From Pseudoalteromonas marina (lineage in GTDB: Bacteria > Pseudomonadota > Gammaproteobacteria > Enterobacterales > Alteromonadaceae): a stretch of 64,000 nt of DNA. Positions 1 to 8,844 of the stretch are shown piece after piece. The stretch lies in the NCBI RefSeq assembly GCF_000238335.3, contig NZ_AHCB03000012.1:1-64000 (forward strand), in the 5' to 3' direction. A program made the translations under genes and the position numbers. Every line of letters starts with the position of its first letter. Positions within the stretch are counted from its first letter, which is position 1. The notes beneath the pieces were generated by a model. That model saw nothing but the letters and a program-made list of their open reading frames with translations. It made no database searches and was not told the origin of the DNA.

Positions 1-161
1 TATTTAACCACCTTTAAACTTCTTTATTTATACTAAGCAATATTAAAGGTGTAAATTTATATTATGATGTCTTCTTTTTAAAACACATGTCGTCATAAAT
101 AGTTGTTTACAGGTATTTGAATGGACATTATACTAATTGCTTAACTTTGAGGAAGGAAAGT
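1..161. other. left edge, upstream region of parA
   Basis: No gene is visible. This AT-rich stretch precedes the parA start and should hold the parAB promoter. ParA proteins of this size, with an N-terminal helix-turn-helix, usually repress their own promoter here (family knowledge), but I could not identify a clear operator. Any replication initiator gene would lie to the left of the window. Confidence 0.4.
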
Positions 162-1400
162 ATGTCAATTAACAATAATGCGCTTGATACCTATCGACTT
201 TTAAAAGCAACTGCCGAAGTTGCTGAAAAGTCATTAGAAGGACGTATTCAACATTATCGCGCTCATCTTAAATCAGAAGAGAAAGAATTAAGAACATACA
301 CCCAAAAAGCAGCCGCTGATTTATTAGGATGTAACAATCGTACACTAAAACGTCGTCATGATAATGGCGACTTTGACGATTTGAATATCAAACGGGGCGC
401 TAACGGCCATTATGCTTACACATTGGTTAATATATTTGCAATGGCAGATATTATGGACATAAAGCCAGATCACCGTTCTGATAGTGATAAACTACAAGTT
501 ATTGTTATTAATTCACTCAAAGGGGGCTGTGGCAAAACAACCAGTATGGTTAATATTGCAGCGGCACTTGCCACCACTAATATTAAGCGATACCGAATTG
601 GGATTATAGATTTAGACCCTCAAGGTTCTTCATCGAGTTTTTTCCCATCGAGTGAACACGATCCCATTACTGTCGGAGATCTAATGCGCGATTGTATCGA
701 CTTAGACGACGGTGAAACCTGGCCAGAATTTGTTTCAAGTTCATTTTTACCAACACATATTCCTAATATTCGTGTTTTACCTTCCGGTATGGATGACTTT
801 TACTTTGAACACGAAACCGCCACTTTACTCAAAGACACATCAAATTATGAAGAAACACGTCATTATCATAAATTACTCGAAAAAGTAATTGATCCGGTAA
901 AAGACGAGTTCGACATATTACTAATCGACACTGCCCCTACCCTCAACTTTATGTTTTATAATGCATTAATGGCATCTACAGCTATGTTAATTCCTGTTCA
1001 TCCAGAAGCTGTTGATTTTGATGCTAATAATAAATATTTAAAACGTTTAGGTGAGATTTATCATACTGTTGCCGCACTTGGCCATGAAGGTTGGGACTTT
1101 ATGCAGTTTTTAGTTACTAATTACGTAAAAGGTAACCATTCACAACGTGACATTGTTAAAGATGTACGTAGTGCTTTTGGTCGCCAAGTAATGAGTTACC
1201 CAATTAACCATAGTTCAGCTATCACGGCGAGCTCATCATCGTTTAATACCATTTTTGATCAAAAAGCATCAGACAGTTTAGCAAGTCGCGAGTCTCTTAT
1301 GCGAGCACAAGAAAATATTAAAGATGTTGTTGACGAACTTGAAATGCTGATCAGATCCAATTGGCAGTCTACTCAATCAAAATTAAATACACCTAAGTAA
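162..1400 (+). CDS. parA: ParA partition ATPase, P1/type Ia-like
   Basis: Walker-type ATPase that positions and segregates replicon copies together with ParB. The deviant Walker A motif KGGCGKTT lies at residues 120-127 and a Walker A' type LIDTAP segment follows at mid-protein. The N-terminal ~100 residues contain a helix-turn-helix-like segment (AADLLGCNNRTLKRR), as in long plasmid-type ParA proteins that also repress their own operon. I chose the ATG at 162 because AGGAAGG precedes it; an in-frame TTG at 117 lacks such a site. parB follows 15 bp downstream, so the pair is one operon. Chromosome I ParA proteins are shorter (about 260 aa), so this form points to a plasmid-derived secondary chromosome. 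Confidence 0.93.
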   Translation: MSINNNALDTYRLLKATAEVAEKSLEGRIQHYRAHLKSEEKELRTYTQKAAADLLGCNNRTLKRRHDNGDFDDLNIKRGANGHYAYTLVNIFAMADIMDIKPDHRSDSDKLQVIVINSLKGGCGKTTSMVNIAAALATTNIKRYRIGIIDLDPQGSSSSFFPSSEHDPITVGDLMRDCIDLDDGETWPEFVSSSFLPTHIPNIRVLPSGMDDFYFEHETATLLKDTSNYEETRHYHKLLEKVIDPVKDEFDILLIDTAPTLNFMFYNALMASTAMLIPVHPEAVDFDANNKYLKRLGEIYHTVAALGHEGWDFMQFLVTNYVKGNHSQRDIVKDVRSAFGRQVMSYPINHSSAITASSSSFNTIFDQKASDSLASRESLMRAQENIKDVVDELEMLIRSNWQSTQSKLNTPK

Positions 1401-1415
1401 GGATGTTAAATAATA

Positions 1416-2378
1416 ATGGCTAAAAAACGTAAAAACGACACCCGCTTAGACCCATTTGCAACAGCTGTAGGAAATAGCAGCCTTGATGCGCTTTTAGAAC
1501 AAGCTAATGCTGGCGATGTAATTAAAATGCCGGCACCGAGTGATTCTTCGCGACAAATTACCCTTGTTTGTAAAGTAATTTCACATGCTGATATTGAAAA
1601 AACGACTCATGTTTATGGCAAAAACCGTCGTGTTCAGTCGCTTTTAAACGAAAAATCGGTGTCGGATATTCTTCCTGCTATTCGTGAAGATGGACGAAAT
1701 CAGCATCCAGCTCTGCTTTGGGAGCAAGGAGATACAAGTTTAGTACTCGCTGGTTCTCGCCGCAGAATGGCGTGTATTTTAGGTAAAGCAGATTATCTTG
1801 TTTTAAGTTCAAGCGATTTCACAGAGCAAGATGCTAAAATTTTAGCTGTTTCGTCTGACCAATATATAGCACCCAGCTTGTGGGAATTAGGTCAAGCTTA
1901 TCAACAAACCAAAAACGAACTTCTTGAACAAGGTAAAAAAGGATCGTATCGCGAAATTGCAGCCATTGAAGGTGTATCCCACACAGCAATTGCAGATGCA
2001 ATAAAAGCGTATGAGCAAATACCGTCTTCTGTTATTGCTTTGTACCCAACAGCAAATCACGTTGGTAGAGAAGTCGCTAAAAAGCTTGTTATTGCCAAGG
2101 AGCGCGATGCTGAGAGCTTTAACCTGTTAGTAGCTAATGTTGCTAGTAACGCTGAGGTAAACGCCATCACAAGTGACGACAAGCGTGCTATGGCTATCAC
2201 TAAGTTATTGACTGCTGAACCTCAAGCACCTTCAAAGAAAGAAGCTGTGTTGGAAAACGAGTATGTCATGTTGCAACGAAACTTAAAAAGTGGCGATGTG
2301 TCGATTAAGATTAATAATAAAGTAATGACCGACAAACGCTTAGAGCAGTTGACTAAGTTATTAAGTGCATTTAATTAG
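1416..2378 (+). CDS. parB: ParB centromere-binding protein, P1/chromid type
   Basis: DNA-binding partner of ParA, 320 aa. Visible parts are a ParB/Srx-like N-terminal domain with the box LVLAGSRRRMA near residue 110, corresponding to the arginine patch of ParB proteins, then a helix-turn-helix region (YREIAAIEGVSHTAIADAIKAYE) around residues 175-200, and a C-terminal part likely used for dimerisation. It follows parA by 15 bp. The final G of its TAG stop codon is the first base of the first 18-bp repeat of the cluster downstream, so the putative centromere directly abuts the gene. Family assignment is confident; which DNA it binds is inferred from position. Confidence 0.9.
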   Translation: MAKKRKNDTRLDPFATAVGNSSLDALLEQANAGDVIKMPAPSDSSRQITLVCKVISHADIEKTTHVYGKNRRVQSLLNEKSVSDILPAIREDGRNQHPALLWEQGDTSLVLAGSRRRMACILGKADYLVLSSSDFTEQDAKILAVSSDQYIAPSLWELGQAYQQTKNELLEQGKKGSYREIAAIEGVSHTAIADAIKAYEQIPSSVIALYPTANHVGREVAKKLVIAKERDAESFNLLVANVASNAEVNAITSDDKRAMAITKLLTAEPQAPSKKEAVLENEYVMLQRNLKSGDVSIKINNKVMTDKRLEQLTKLLSAFN

Positions 2379-2697
2379 TTAGTAAAATAACGATCTGCTT
2401 GGTCCTATCAGTTAGTTAAACTATGATCTAGTAGTCTGTCTAGTTAGTAAAAATTTGATCTATATTAGTGTTGTTATAGCTGTTTTACTTAAATAGCCTT
2501 AATGAGATCATTTTTTTACTAACTACTATCCATTTCCTGGTCCTTCTTCTGTCATTATCTTATCTCTTAGTAAAATTATGATCTGTAAAGCCCCTACGCT
2601 GTGTGTAAGGTGTTTATATTTTGTTTGTTATTTGTGGGTTACTGTTTGTTTTTTTATTACGCTGCTGTTTAACATCATAAACCGAATTTTTACTAAC
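2378..2697. promoter_or_regulatory. cluster of 18-bp repeats, putative parS centromere
   Basis: Five clear copies of an 18-bp asymmetric motif, consensus STTAGTAAAATNNTGATC, lie at 2378-2395 (+), 2411-2428 (+), 2443-2460 (+), 2506-2523 (-) and 2566-2583 (+). A weaker copy at 2680-2697 (-) keeps GTTAGTAAAA but ends in CGGTT instead of TGATC. Spacings are irregular (32-114 bp). Position immediately after parB suggests a centromere bound by ParB, as in plasmid partition loci. The same motif recurs at 53-57 kb and 63.4 kb. The rest of the 420-bp gap before the next gene shows no ORF. Confidence 0.75.
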
Positions 2698-2802
2698 CTA
2701 TCAACTCCAACCAGTTTACATTACTGTGAATAGTGCTTTAGCTCAGCGCTTATAAGGCATATACTGGGAAAATTATTTTAAAAAATTAATCCTTTGAGTG
2801 AC

Positions 2803-5800
2803 ATGTCTGCTAACTTATCAAAAAATGATTTACTGGCTATTTTTGAAGAAATTAAAAATGAGCAGGCTACCCAGTTTCCTCTTTCTGAGCGTTTTATAAA
2901 TAAACTGTTTAAGCCAAATGTGTTGGCAAAGGGTAAAGCGTATTATAAAAATGGTAAAATCGCCTGGTTAGAACATAACAGTGACTTTTCGGTGATAGAC
3001 TCAACCGTTCAAAGTGATACCGGCGCCTCTTATAATCAGCGAATCGAGATCAGTAAATTACCAACGGGTTATTCTGTTGATACCCACTGTACGTGTAATA
3101 TTAAATCAAAATGCCTACACCTAGCAGCCATTTTGTTAAAGCTTAAAATTGAGCACTCTGGTGAGTATGGCGAAGACTATTTTATAAATGATTGGTTCAG
3201 TGAATTAAGTACACTCAAAAGTACCGAATCAACAACACCGTCTCAAGTATTACTTTTTGTGTTAAGTGTTGAAAATAAAAAAGTATTTATATCTCCTAAA
3301 ATAGCTAATTTCGATAAAGACCAAAATTATACCTTAGGGCGCAATCTAACAGACCAGCAATTAAATAGCTTTATAACGCCAAATGATTTACTTGAAAGCG
3401 ACTTTAGACTTTATAGTTGGATTCGTTCACAAAATGCAGTTGGTAGTCTCGAGTTAAAAGGTCAATGGGGATTTAGTGCGTTACAGCAGTTGATTGCAAC
3501 CGAGCGCTTATTTTTGCATCGTTCTCGAACTGCAATAAAGCCTCAAAGTGGCCAGGCGCTTAGTTTTAATTGGCAACAAGAAAAAGAGCTTACAAAATTA
3601 GTCGTTAATTTAGAACAAAGTAAAAATTGGGCGGTACTCAAAACTACACCTCCTACATACCTTGACCTTGACCACTTAAAAGTTGGCCGTATACGCACAC
3701 CGTTAAGTGGCGATGAAATAGCCCACTTACAAACCATGCCTGCAATACACAGCCCTAATTTCGACCGTATTTATAAACAGCTTGCAGATAACTTTGGTGC
3801 GGGTGTTATTCCCCATCCTACCAATACGCAATCTGTTTTACCGCATACAGCGAGTAATGCAGTAATTAAAGTGACTATGGAAGAGGCTGGTTTAAGGCTG
3901 TCTTTATCATTTAAGTATAAAAATAAACATTACCCCGCAGGTACAGCGCCAAATAATTTAATTAACAGCGCGTTTGAAAACACAGTAACCAATGAGCTTG
4001 TTAATTTAGGTTTTGAGTTTTGTAAAGGGGGTTTACAAAGTGAGTTTACTTTTAATAAGCAATCAGCAATTCATTTGCATTGGTTAACTTACGAGGTATT
4101 TCCGAGCTTTAAAGAGCATGGTTGGAAAGTAACTATTGGTAAGATGGATATCGCCAATCCGCAAAGTGAAGTTACATTGATTGCGAATAGAGCTGCAGGG
4201 CATCAAATGCACTGTAAAGTGCTTATTAACAGCAGCAAGCTTTCACAACTTTTTAGCAACGAAGATTCACTTTATCAATCGTTAAATCGACAAAGTCAGT
4301 TATTTCATTACTACCCTGTTGGCCGCCAATTTGGTGTTATTAATAAGTCAGCCATGAACGTTTTGTCTGATTTTAAGCAACGTTTTGAGTTTGTAAAAAC
4401 ACGTGACGAATTCAATATACCGCTTTCGTATTTGCCAGAACTTGTAAAACACACTGCAATTAATGTTGAGCTGCACGACGACTCACTCGAGCTCTATCTT
4501 GAGGAGCTTAACAGTACACATAAAACAATGCCGAGCGTATCGCTGCATGGTTTAAATGAGTCTGTCGAACTTAGAGAGTATCAACAGCAAGGTGTTGATT
4601 GGCTTAGTTTTTTAAAACGCCACAAACTTGGTGGCATTTTAGCTGACGATATGGGGTTGGGTAAAACACTGCAGGTCATTGCGTTTTTAACGAGTACGTA
4701 CAATCGTCCGCAGGCAGGTCCTACACTAATCGTGTGTCCAACCAGTTTAGTGAGTAACTGGCAAAACGAAATACTTAAATTTACCAAAGGATTAAAGGTA
4801 ACCACCATATTTGGGTCTAATCGTAACGAGCCACTGCAACACCTAGCGCAAGCACAGTGCATACTGACTACTTACCCTTTGTTAAAACGTGATATAGCTT
4901 ATTATTCACCGCTTTTTTTTGAAAACATAGTGCTAGACGAAGCGCAATATATTAAAAATGACACGGCGCAAGTATCTCGATTGGTAAAACGTCTTAATGC
5001 TGATTTTAAATTGTGCTTAAGCGGTACCCCAATCGAAAACAACTTGCTTGAACTCAAGTCTTTACTCGACTTTGCTATGCCCTCTCTTTTAGGCTCTCAG
5101 GTTCATTTTAAACAACATTTTCAAACGCCTATTGAGCGTGAGTCCGACATGCAGCGTGCAGAGCAATTAAAAGCACTCATAATGCCGTTTATATTGCGCC
5201 GAACAAAAGCACAAGTGGCGCAAGAACTGCCGCAAAAAACAGAAATAACTAAAGAGTTTGAGTTTGAGCCTAAACAAAAAGAAATGTATCAAGGGATAAC
5301 ACGTGCCCTTGAAGAAAAGCTCATAGATCTATTTGCTGAGCAAGGCGTTCAAAAAAGTAAACTTGCCTTTTTAGAGGCTTTACTGAAGCTAAGACAAATT
5401 TGTTGTCATCCAAAGCTCATTGAACCCGATACACAAGCCGGGTCTGCAAAATTAGAATGGTTATCTACTCACCTCCCTTTAATGCTAAATTTGGGGCGTA
5501 AAGTAATTATATTTAGCCAATTTACATCAGCGTTAGATTTAATTGCAAAGCAATTAACTGACTTGGACATTAACTTTAGTTTATTAACAGGCCAAACTCG
5601 CCATCGCGATAAAGTTATTGATGAGTTTACCAGTGGCAAAACGTCTGTTTTTTTAATTAGCTTAAAAGCAGGCGGCACTGGGCTTAATTTAACGCAAGCC
5701 GATACGGTTATTCATTTCGATCCATGGTGGAACCCCGCAGTAGAAAAACAAGCCACCGATCGTGCCTATCGCATTGGGCAAACAAACCCAGTTTTTGTTT

Positions 5801-5949
5801 ATAAGTTGATTATGAGTCATTCAATTGAACAAAAAGTATTTAAAATGCAAGAAGATAAACAAGCACTTGTTGATGCATTATTTACAGACAAATCAATGAG
5901 TTTTACACAGTTCGATGAGCAACAAATGCTGTCACTTATAAAAAATTAA
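2803..5949 (+). CDS. SWIM zinc-finger SNF2-family DEAD/DEAH helicase
   Basis: Large DNA translocase of the SNF2/RapA superfamily, 1048 aa. A SWIM-type zinc finger (CxC then CxH, in HCTCNIKSKCLH) sits around residues 94-106. The ATPase core is in the C-terminal 500 residues: Walker A DDMGLGKT near residue 620, DEAQ near 711, SGTPIENN motif III, and the C-terminal helicase motifs SLKAGGTGLNL and QATDRAYRIGQ. I chose ATG 2803, with GAGTG just upstream; an in-frame TTG at 2794 is possible. Bacterial members are usually thought to remodel protein-DNA complexes; the exact role is unknown. It stands alone between the repeat cluster and the small-RNA-like units. Confidence 0.88.
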   Translation: MSANLSKNDLLAIFEEIKNEQATQFPLSERFINKLFKPNVLAKGKAYYKNGKIAWLEHNSDFSVIDSTVQSDTGASYNQRIEISKLPTGYSVDTHCTCNIKSKCLHLAAILLKLKIEHSGEYGEDYFINDWFSELSTLKSTESTTPSQVLLFVLSVENKKVFISPKIANFDKDQNYTLGRNLTDQQLNSFITPNDLLESDFRLYSWIRSQNAVGSLELKGQWGFSALQQLIATERLFLHRSRTAIKPQSGQALSFNWQQEKELTKLVVNLEQSKNWAVLKTTPPTYLDLDHLKVGRIRTPLSGDEIAHLQTMPAIHSPNFDRIYKQLADNFGAGVIPHPTNTQSVLPHTASNAVIKVTMEEAGLRLSLSFKYKNKHYPAGTAPNNLINSAFENTVTNELVNLGFEFCKGGLQSEFTFNKQSAIHLHWLTYEVFPSFKEHGWKVTIGKMDIANPQSEVTLIANRAAGHQMHCKVLINSSKLSQLFSNEDSLYQSLNRQSQLFHYYPVGRQFGVINKSAMNVLSDFKQRFEFVKTRDEFNIPLSYLPELVKHTAINVELHDDSLELYLEELNSTHKTMPSVSLHGLNESVELREYQQQGVDWLSFLKRHKLGGILADDMGLGKTLQVIAFLTSTYNRPQAGPTLIVCPTSLVSNWQNEILKFTKGLKVTTIFGSNRNEPLQHLAQAQCILTTYPLLKRDIAYYSPLFFENIVLDEAQYIKNDTAQVSRLVKRLNADFKLCLSGTPIENNLLELKSLLDFAMPSLLGSQVHFKQHFQTPIERESDMQRAEQLKALIMPFILRRTKAQVAQELPQKTEITKEFEFEPKQKEMYQGITRALEEKLIDLFAEQGVQKSKLAFLEALLKLRQICCHPKLIEPDTQAGSAKLEWLSTHLPLMLNLGRKVIIFSQFTSALDLIAKQLTDLDINFSLLTGQTRHRDKVIDEFTSGKTSVFLISLKAGGTGLNLTQADTVIHFDPWWNPAVEKQATDRAYRIGQTNPVFVYKLIMSHSIEQKVFKMQEDKQALVDALFTDKSMSFTQFDEQQMLSLIKN

Positions 5950-6014
5950 TTTATTTTAAAATTAGTGCGATCTTTTTTGAACTTATTTAAATGCAGGGCG
6001 TCTACTATTATGCT

Positions 6015-6116
6015 TGTTGATTAATTGCAGTTAACACAAGTTTTCATGTTGATTCCCTATTTAGTTACTAATTTTTAGTAATGATTAAGCCAGTTCATTT
6101 TGAACTGGCTTTTTTT
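6015..6116 (+). ncRNA. candidate small RNA, tandem copy 1
   Basis: A likely -10 hexamer TACTAT at 6003-6008 is conserved in all copies; the best -35 match, TTGAAC, is 20 bp upstream, which is long, so the promoter is uncertain. The predicted ~100-nt RNA contains the conserved core, a hairpin TTACTAA-TTT-TTAGTAA at 6065-6081, and a Rho-independent terminator with a 10-bp stem (6088-6110) and six T's. Start and strand are inferred from the terminator. I do not recognise a named RNA family. Confidence 0.65.
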
Positions 6117-6223
6117 ATGCCTGTTTTTAGTGTTTAGTTGCTTATTAGTCGGGGCTAAAGTTATTTAAATTAATTTGATCTTTTTTTGAACTTATTTGAA
6201 CGCAGGGCGTCTACTATTATGCT

Positions 6224-6326
6224 TGTTGATTAATTGCAGTTAACACAAGTTTTCATGTTGATTCCCCCCTATTTAGTTACTTATTTAGTAATGATCAAGC
6301 CAGCTCACTTTGAACTGGCTTTTTTT
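6224..6326 (+). ncRNA. candidate small RNA, tandem copy 2
   Basis: Second copy of the unit. The core matches copy 1 almost base for base, with the -10-like TACTAT at 6212-6217. The middle hairpin is shorter here (TTACT-TATTT-AGTAA) yet still pairs, which suggests selection on structure. The terminator stem at 6298-6320 has one C-A mismatch and is followed by six T's. Confidence 0.65.
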
Positions 6327-6434
6327 ATGTTTAATTTTTACCGTTTAATGCTTTATTTGCCAATAATCAGTTTTTTTAAAATAATTTGATCTTTTAATGA
6401 ACTTAATTCAAAACAGGGCGTCTACTATTGTGCT

Positions 6435-6534
6435 TGTTGATTAATTGCAGTTAATTCAAGTTTTCATGTTGATTCCCCTGTTGTGTTACTTATTTAGTAA
6501 TGGTTGAGCCAGTTCATTTGAACTGGCTTTTTTT
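6435..6534 (+). ncRNA. candidate small RNA, tandem copy 3
   Basis: Third and most diverged copy. The -10-like TACTAT (6423-6428) is kept, with a few changes in the core (AACAC to AATTC, TATTATG to TATTGTG). The TTACT/AGTAA hairpin is kept, and the terminator stem at 6507-6528 pairs perfectly before a T run. rmuC starts about 80 bp downstream with its own upstream region. Confidence 0.62.
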
Positions 6535-6616
6535 ATGGCTGTTATTTGTTACCCCCTACTTCTACTCAAACTTATTCGTTATGATGGCATGTCCATAAAT
6601 TTTATAAGTTTATTTT

Positions 6617-8083
6617 ATGATTACTCAAATACTCACCCAAATTGATTGGGTAAGCACAGCTGCAGGGTTTACGGCAGGTGTTGTGCTTTATAGTGTTATT
6701 GGTGTTTTGCCTCGCAGAAAATTAAAAAAAACAATTAACGAGCAACAACAGCAACTCTCTTTATTACAAAGTCAGTTCGATAACAAAGCTGAGCAACTTA
6801 GCGCCTTACAAGATGAACATGAGTTGCTTGAGCATAGCCACCAAGAACAGCGCGACGAAGCGCAGCATTTTAAAACGCGTTGCAGTGAACAAGAAAAGCA
6901 AAGCATGCAATACAATCAGTTTTGGCAAAAAGCCGAAACAGAAATAACGCAGTTGCGTGCACAATATAATCAACGCGATGTAGAGCTTAACTCCATGCGA
7001 ACTATGCTTGAGCAAAAGCAGCAAAGCTTTACTGCGCAGTTAGCCCAAATAGAAGAAAGTAAAAACGTACTTAAAAAAGAGTTTGAAAATTTAGCCAATA
7101 AAATCCTCGATGAAAAAACCCAAAGCTTTAAAGTGACTAACCAAGAAAGTATTGAACAACTGCTTAAACCCGTTCAAGGTGAGTTAAAAGGCTTTAGAGA
7201 TAAAATGGAATCAATTCATGTTGAGGACTTAAAACAGCGTGCACAATTAAAAACTGAGCTTTTACACTTACAAGCCAAAAGCCAATCCATCACCGAGCAA
7301 GCCGATAAGCTAAGTAACGCCTTACAAGGGCAAAAGAAAACCCAAGGTAACTGGGGCGAACTCATGCTCGAAAATGTACTCGATAGCGCAGGCTTACGCG
7401 CGGGTACCGATTACAAACGCGAAGTGTCGTTTAATACCGAGGACGGTCGTTTGCGCCCAGATGTTGTAGTGTACTTACCACAAGAGCGACATTTAGTTAT
7501 AGATGCAAAAACATCCCTTAATGCCTACACCCGTTATGTAAATGCTGAAAATGAACTTGATGCTAATCAAGCTATTAAAGAGCATGTAAATGCAGTTACG
7601 GCTCGAATAAACGAACTAGCCAGTAAGTCATATGACCGCCTCCCTGGGTTAAATTCACCTGAGGTTGTCATTATGTTCGTACCTATAGAGTCAGCCTTTG
7701 TAGAGGCGCTTAAATATCAAAGTGATATTTATCAACAAGCGATAGAAAAAAACATTCTGGTCGCTACTCCCACTACGCTGTTAACCAGTTTAAATATTGT
7801 TAAACAGCTGTGGCGTTTTGAAGAGCAAACTAAATATTCAAAGGAACTGGCAAATCGTGCAGAGCGCTTTTACAACAAATTAAATGGCTTTTTACTCAGC
7901 ATGGAAGGTGTTGGTAAGCAATTAGACCGAGCAAAAGAAAGTTACGACAAGGCCTTTTCTCAGCTTTACCGAGGTAAGGGAAACTTAATTAAACAAGCCG
8001 CCGAATTTAAAGAGCTTGGTGTATCTGTTCAAAAAGAGTTGCCCAACGAGAGCGTAGAGCGAGCACAGTTAGAGTTAGATTAG
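6617..8083 (+). CDS. rmuC: DNA recombination protein RmuC
   Basis: RmuC limits recombination at short inverted repeats and carries a restriction-endonuclease-like fold. The 488-aa protein starts with a membrane-anchoring segment (residues ~12-32), followed by a long Gln/Glu-rich coiled coil to about residue 230, then the conserved RmuC domain: GNWGELMLENVL, GRLRPDVVVYLP and LVIDAKTSLNAY, where the D and the DAK resemble a PD-(D/E)xK active site. Length and domain order are typical. It is preceded by the three small-RNA-like units and followed by a hairpin (AGCGCTTA/TAAGCGCT, 8102-8124). Confidence 0.93.
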   Translation: MITQILTQIDWVSTAAGFTAGVVLYSVIGVLPRRKLKKTINEQQQQLSLLQSQFDNKAEQLSALQDEHELLEHSHQEQRDEAQHFKTRCSEQEKQSMQYNQFWQKAETEITQLRAQYNQRDVELNSMRTMLEQKQQSFTAQLAQIEESKNVLKKEFENLANKILDEKTQSFKVTNQESIEQLLKPVQGELKGFRDKMESIHVEDLKQRAQLKTELLHLQAKSQSITEQADKLSNALQGQKKTQGNWGELMLENVLDSAGLRAGTDYKREVSFNTEDGRLRPDVVVYLPQERHLVIDAKTSLNAYTRYVNAENELDANQAIKEHVNAVTARINELASKSYDRLPGLNSPEVVIMFVPIESAFVEALKYQSDIYQQAIEKNILVATPTTLLTSLNIVKQLWRFEEQTKYSKELANRAERFYNKLNGFLLSMEGVGKQLDRAKESYDKAFSQLYRGKGNLIKQAAEFKELGVSVQKELPNESVERAQLELD

Positions 8084-8208
8084 TCCTTTTAGCTTTATAA
8101 AAGCGCTTATAAATTGTAAGCGCTATTGCTCACACTTTTTTTTATGTCAATACACCTAATTATTTGGTTTGAACACACATACAAAAATCAATAAAAGGAA
8201 CAACGCGA

Positions 8209-8790
8209 ATGAACGCTAAAATTATTATTTTTGCCTTAAGCCTATTAAGCTTTTTTGCCCAAGCTTCAAATGAAAAAGCGTATCAGCCAACAGAAGCTGA
8301 TTATAGTGAAGGGGAGAAGTGGGTATGGAAATATAAAGGGGTAACACCTAGCAATGAAATACGTGCACAAGGCACCGATACTAAACAAATAGTCAGCGAA
8401 AATGGCGCACTTAGTATGTTAACTGCTAAGGGAACTACGTTACTAAAGGTATTAACAAAACCAAATAACAGTAAAACCTCTCGTTATTATTGGCCGTTAT
8501 ATGTAGGTAAAACATGGGTATTTGAAGAGCACTGGGAAAGCGAAGATGGCACCAAAGGCTCAACAATTCAAAACGCTAAAGTTGTCTCTTTTAAAGATGA
8601 AAAAGTAGAGGCGGGCACATATAAAGCCTACACCATTGAGTACACTGGTAAAATTACTAATTCGAGAGGCTATTCAGCCGACACACAAGACATACACTTG
8701 TATGCACCAACACTAAAAACATTCATTAAGTTAACTCAGCGTCAAAAAGGGTATTTATACGTTGAAGAGCTAATTGAATATACCAATTAA
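8209..8790 (+). CDS. hypothetical exported protein
   Basis: 193-aa protein with a clear signal peptide (hydrophobic residues 4-16, cleavage expected after FAQAS around residue 20). AAAGGAAC precedes the ATG. The mature part is rich in Tyr, Trp, Lys and Thr with alternating strands (YYWPLYVGKTWVFEEHW), suggesting a small beta-rich periplasmic domain. I recognise no enzyme motif or named family. It stands alone between rmuC and an acetyltransferase gene. Confidence 0.7.
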   Translation: MNAKIIIFALSLLSFFAQASNEKAYQPTEADYSEGEKWVWKYKGVTPSNEIRAQGTDTKQIVSENGALSMLTAKGTTLLKVLTKPNNSKTSRYYWPLYVGKTWVFEEHWESEDGTKGSTIQNAKVVSFKDEKVEAGTYKAYTIEYTGKITNSRGYSADTQDIHLYAPTLKTFIKLTQRQKGYLYVEELIEYTN

Positions 8791-8844
8791 TAATTCATTT
8801 TTCCCAATAGCTGCAGTATCTAAAAATAAATAAGTGCAATTAAA

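Larger units (their letters stand above)
5969..6537 (+). repeat. three tandem units of ~150 bp, period ~210 bp
   Basis: Units start at GATC 5969, 6177 and 6388 and run to about 6118, 6328 and 6537. Each has a T-rich start with TGAACTTA, a strongly conserved core of about 65 bp (from CAGGGCGTCTACTATT to CATGTTGATTCCC), a small hairpin and an AGCCAG...CTGGCT terminator with a T tract. The ~60 bp between units is diverged, so conservation is confined to the putative transcription unit. This fills the whole gap between the SNF2 gene and rmuC. No reading frame is conserved across the three copies. Confidence 0.9.

Noticed and set aside
6041..6116. Short ATG frames in the tandem units (for example from CATGTTGATTCCC)
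   Set aside because: Length and frame differ in each copy, so no peptide is conserved.
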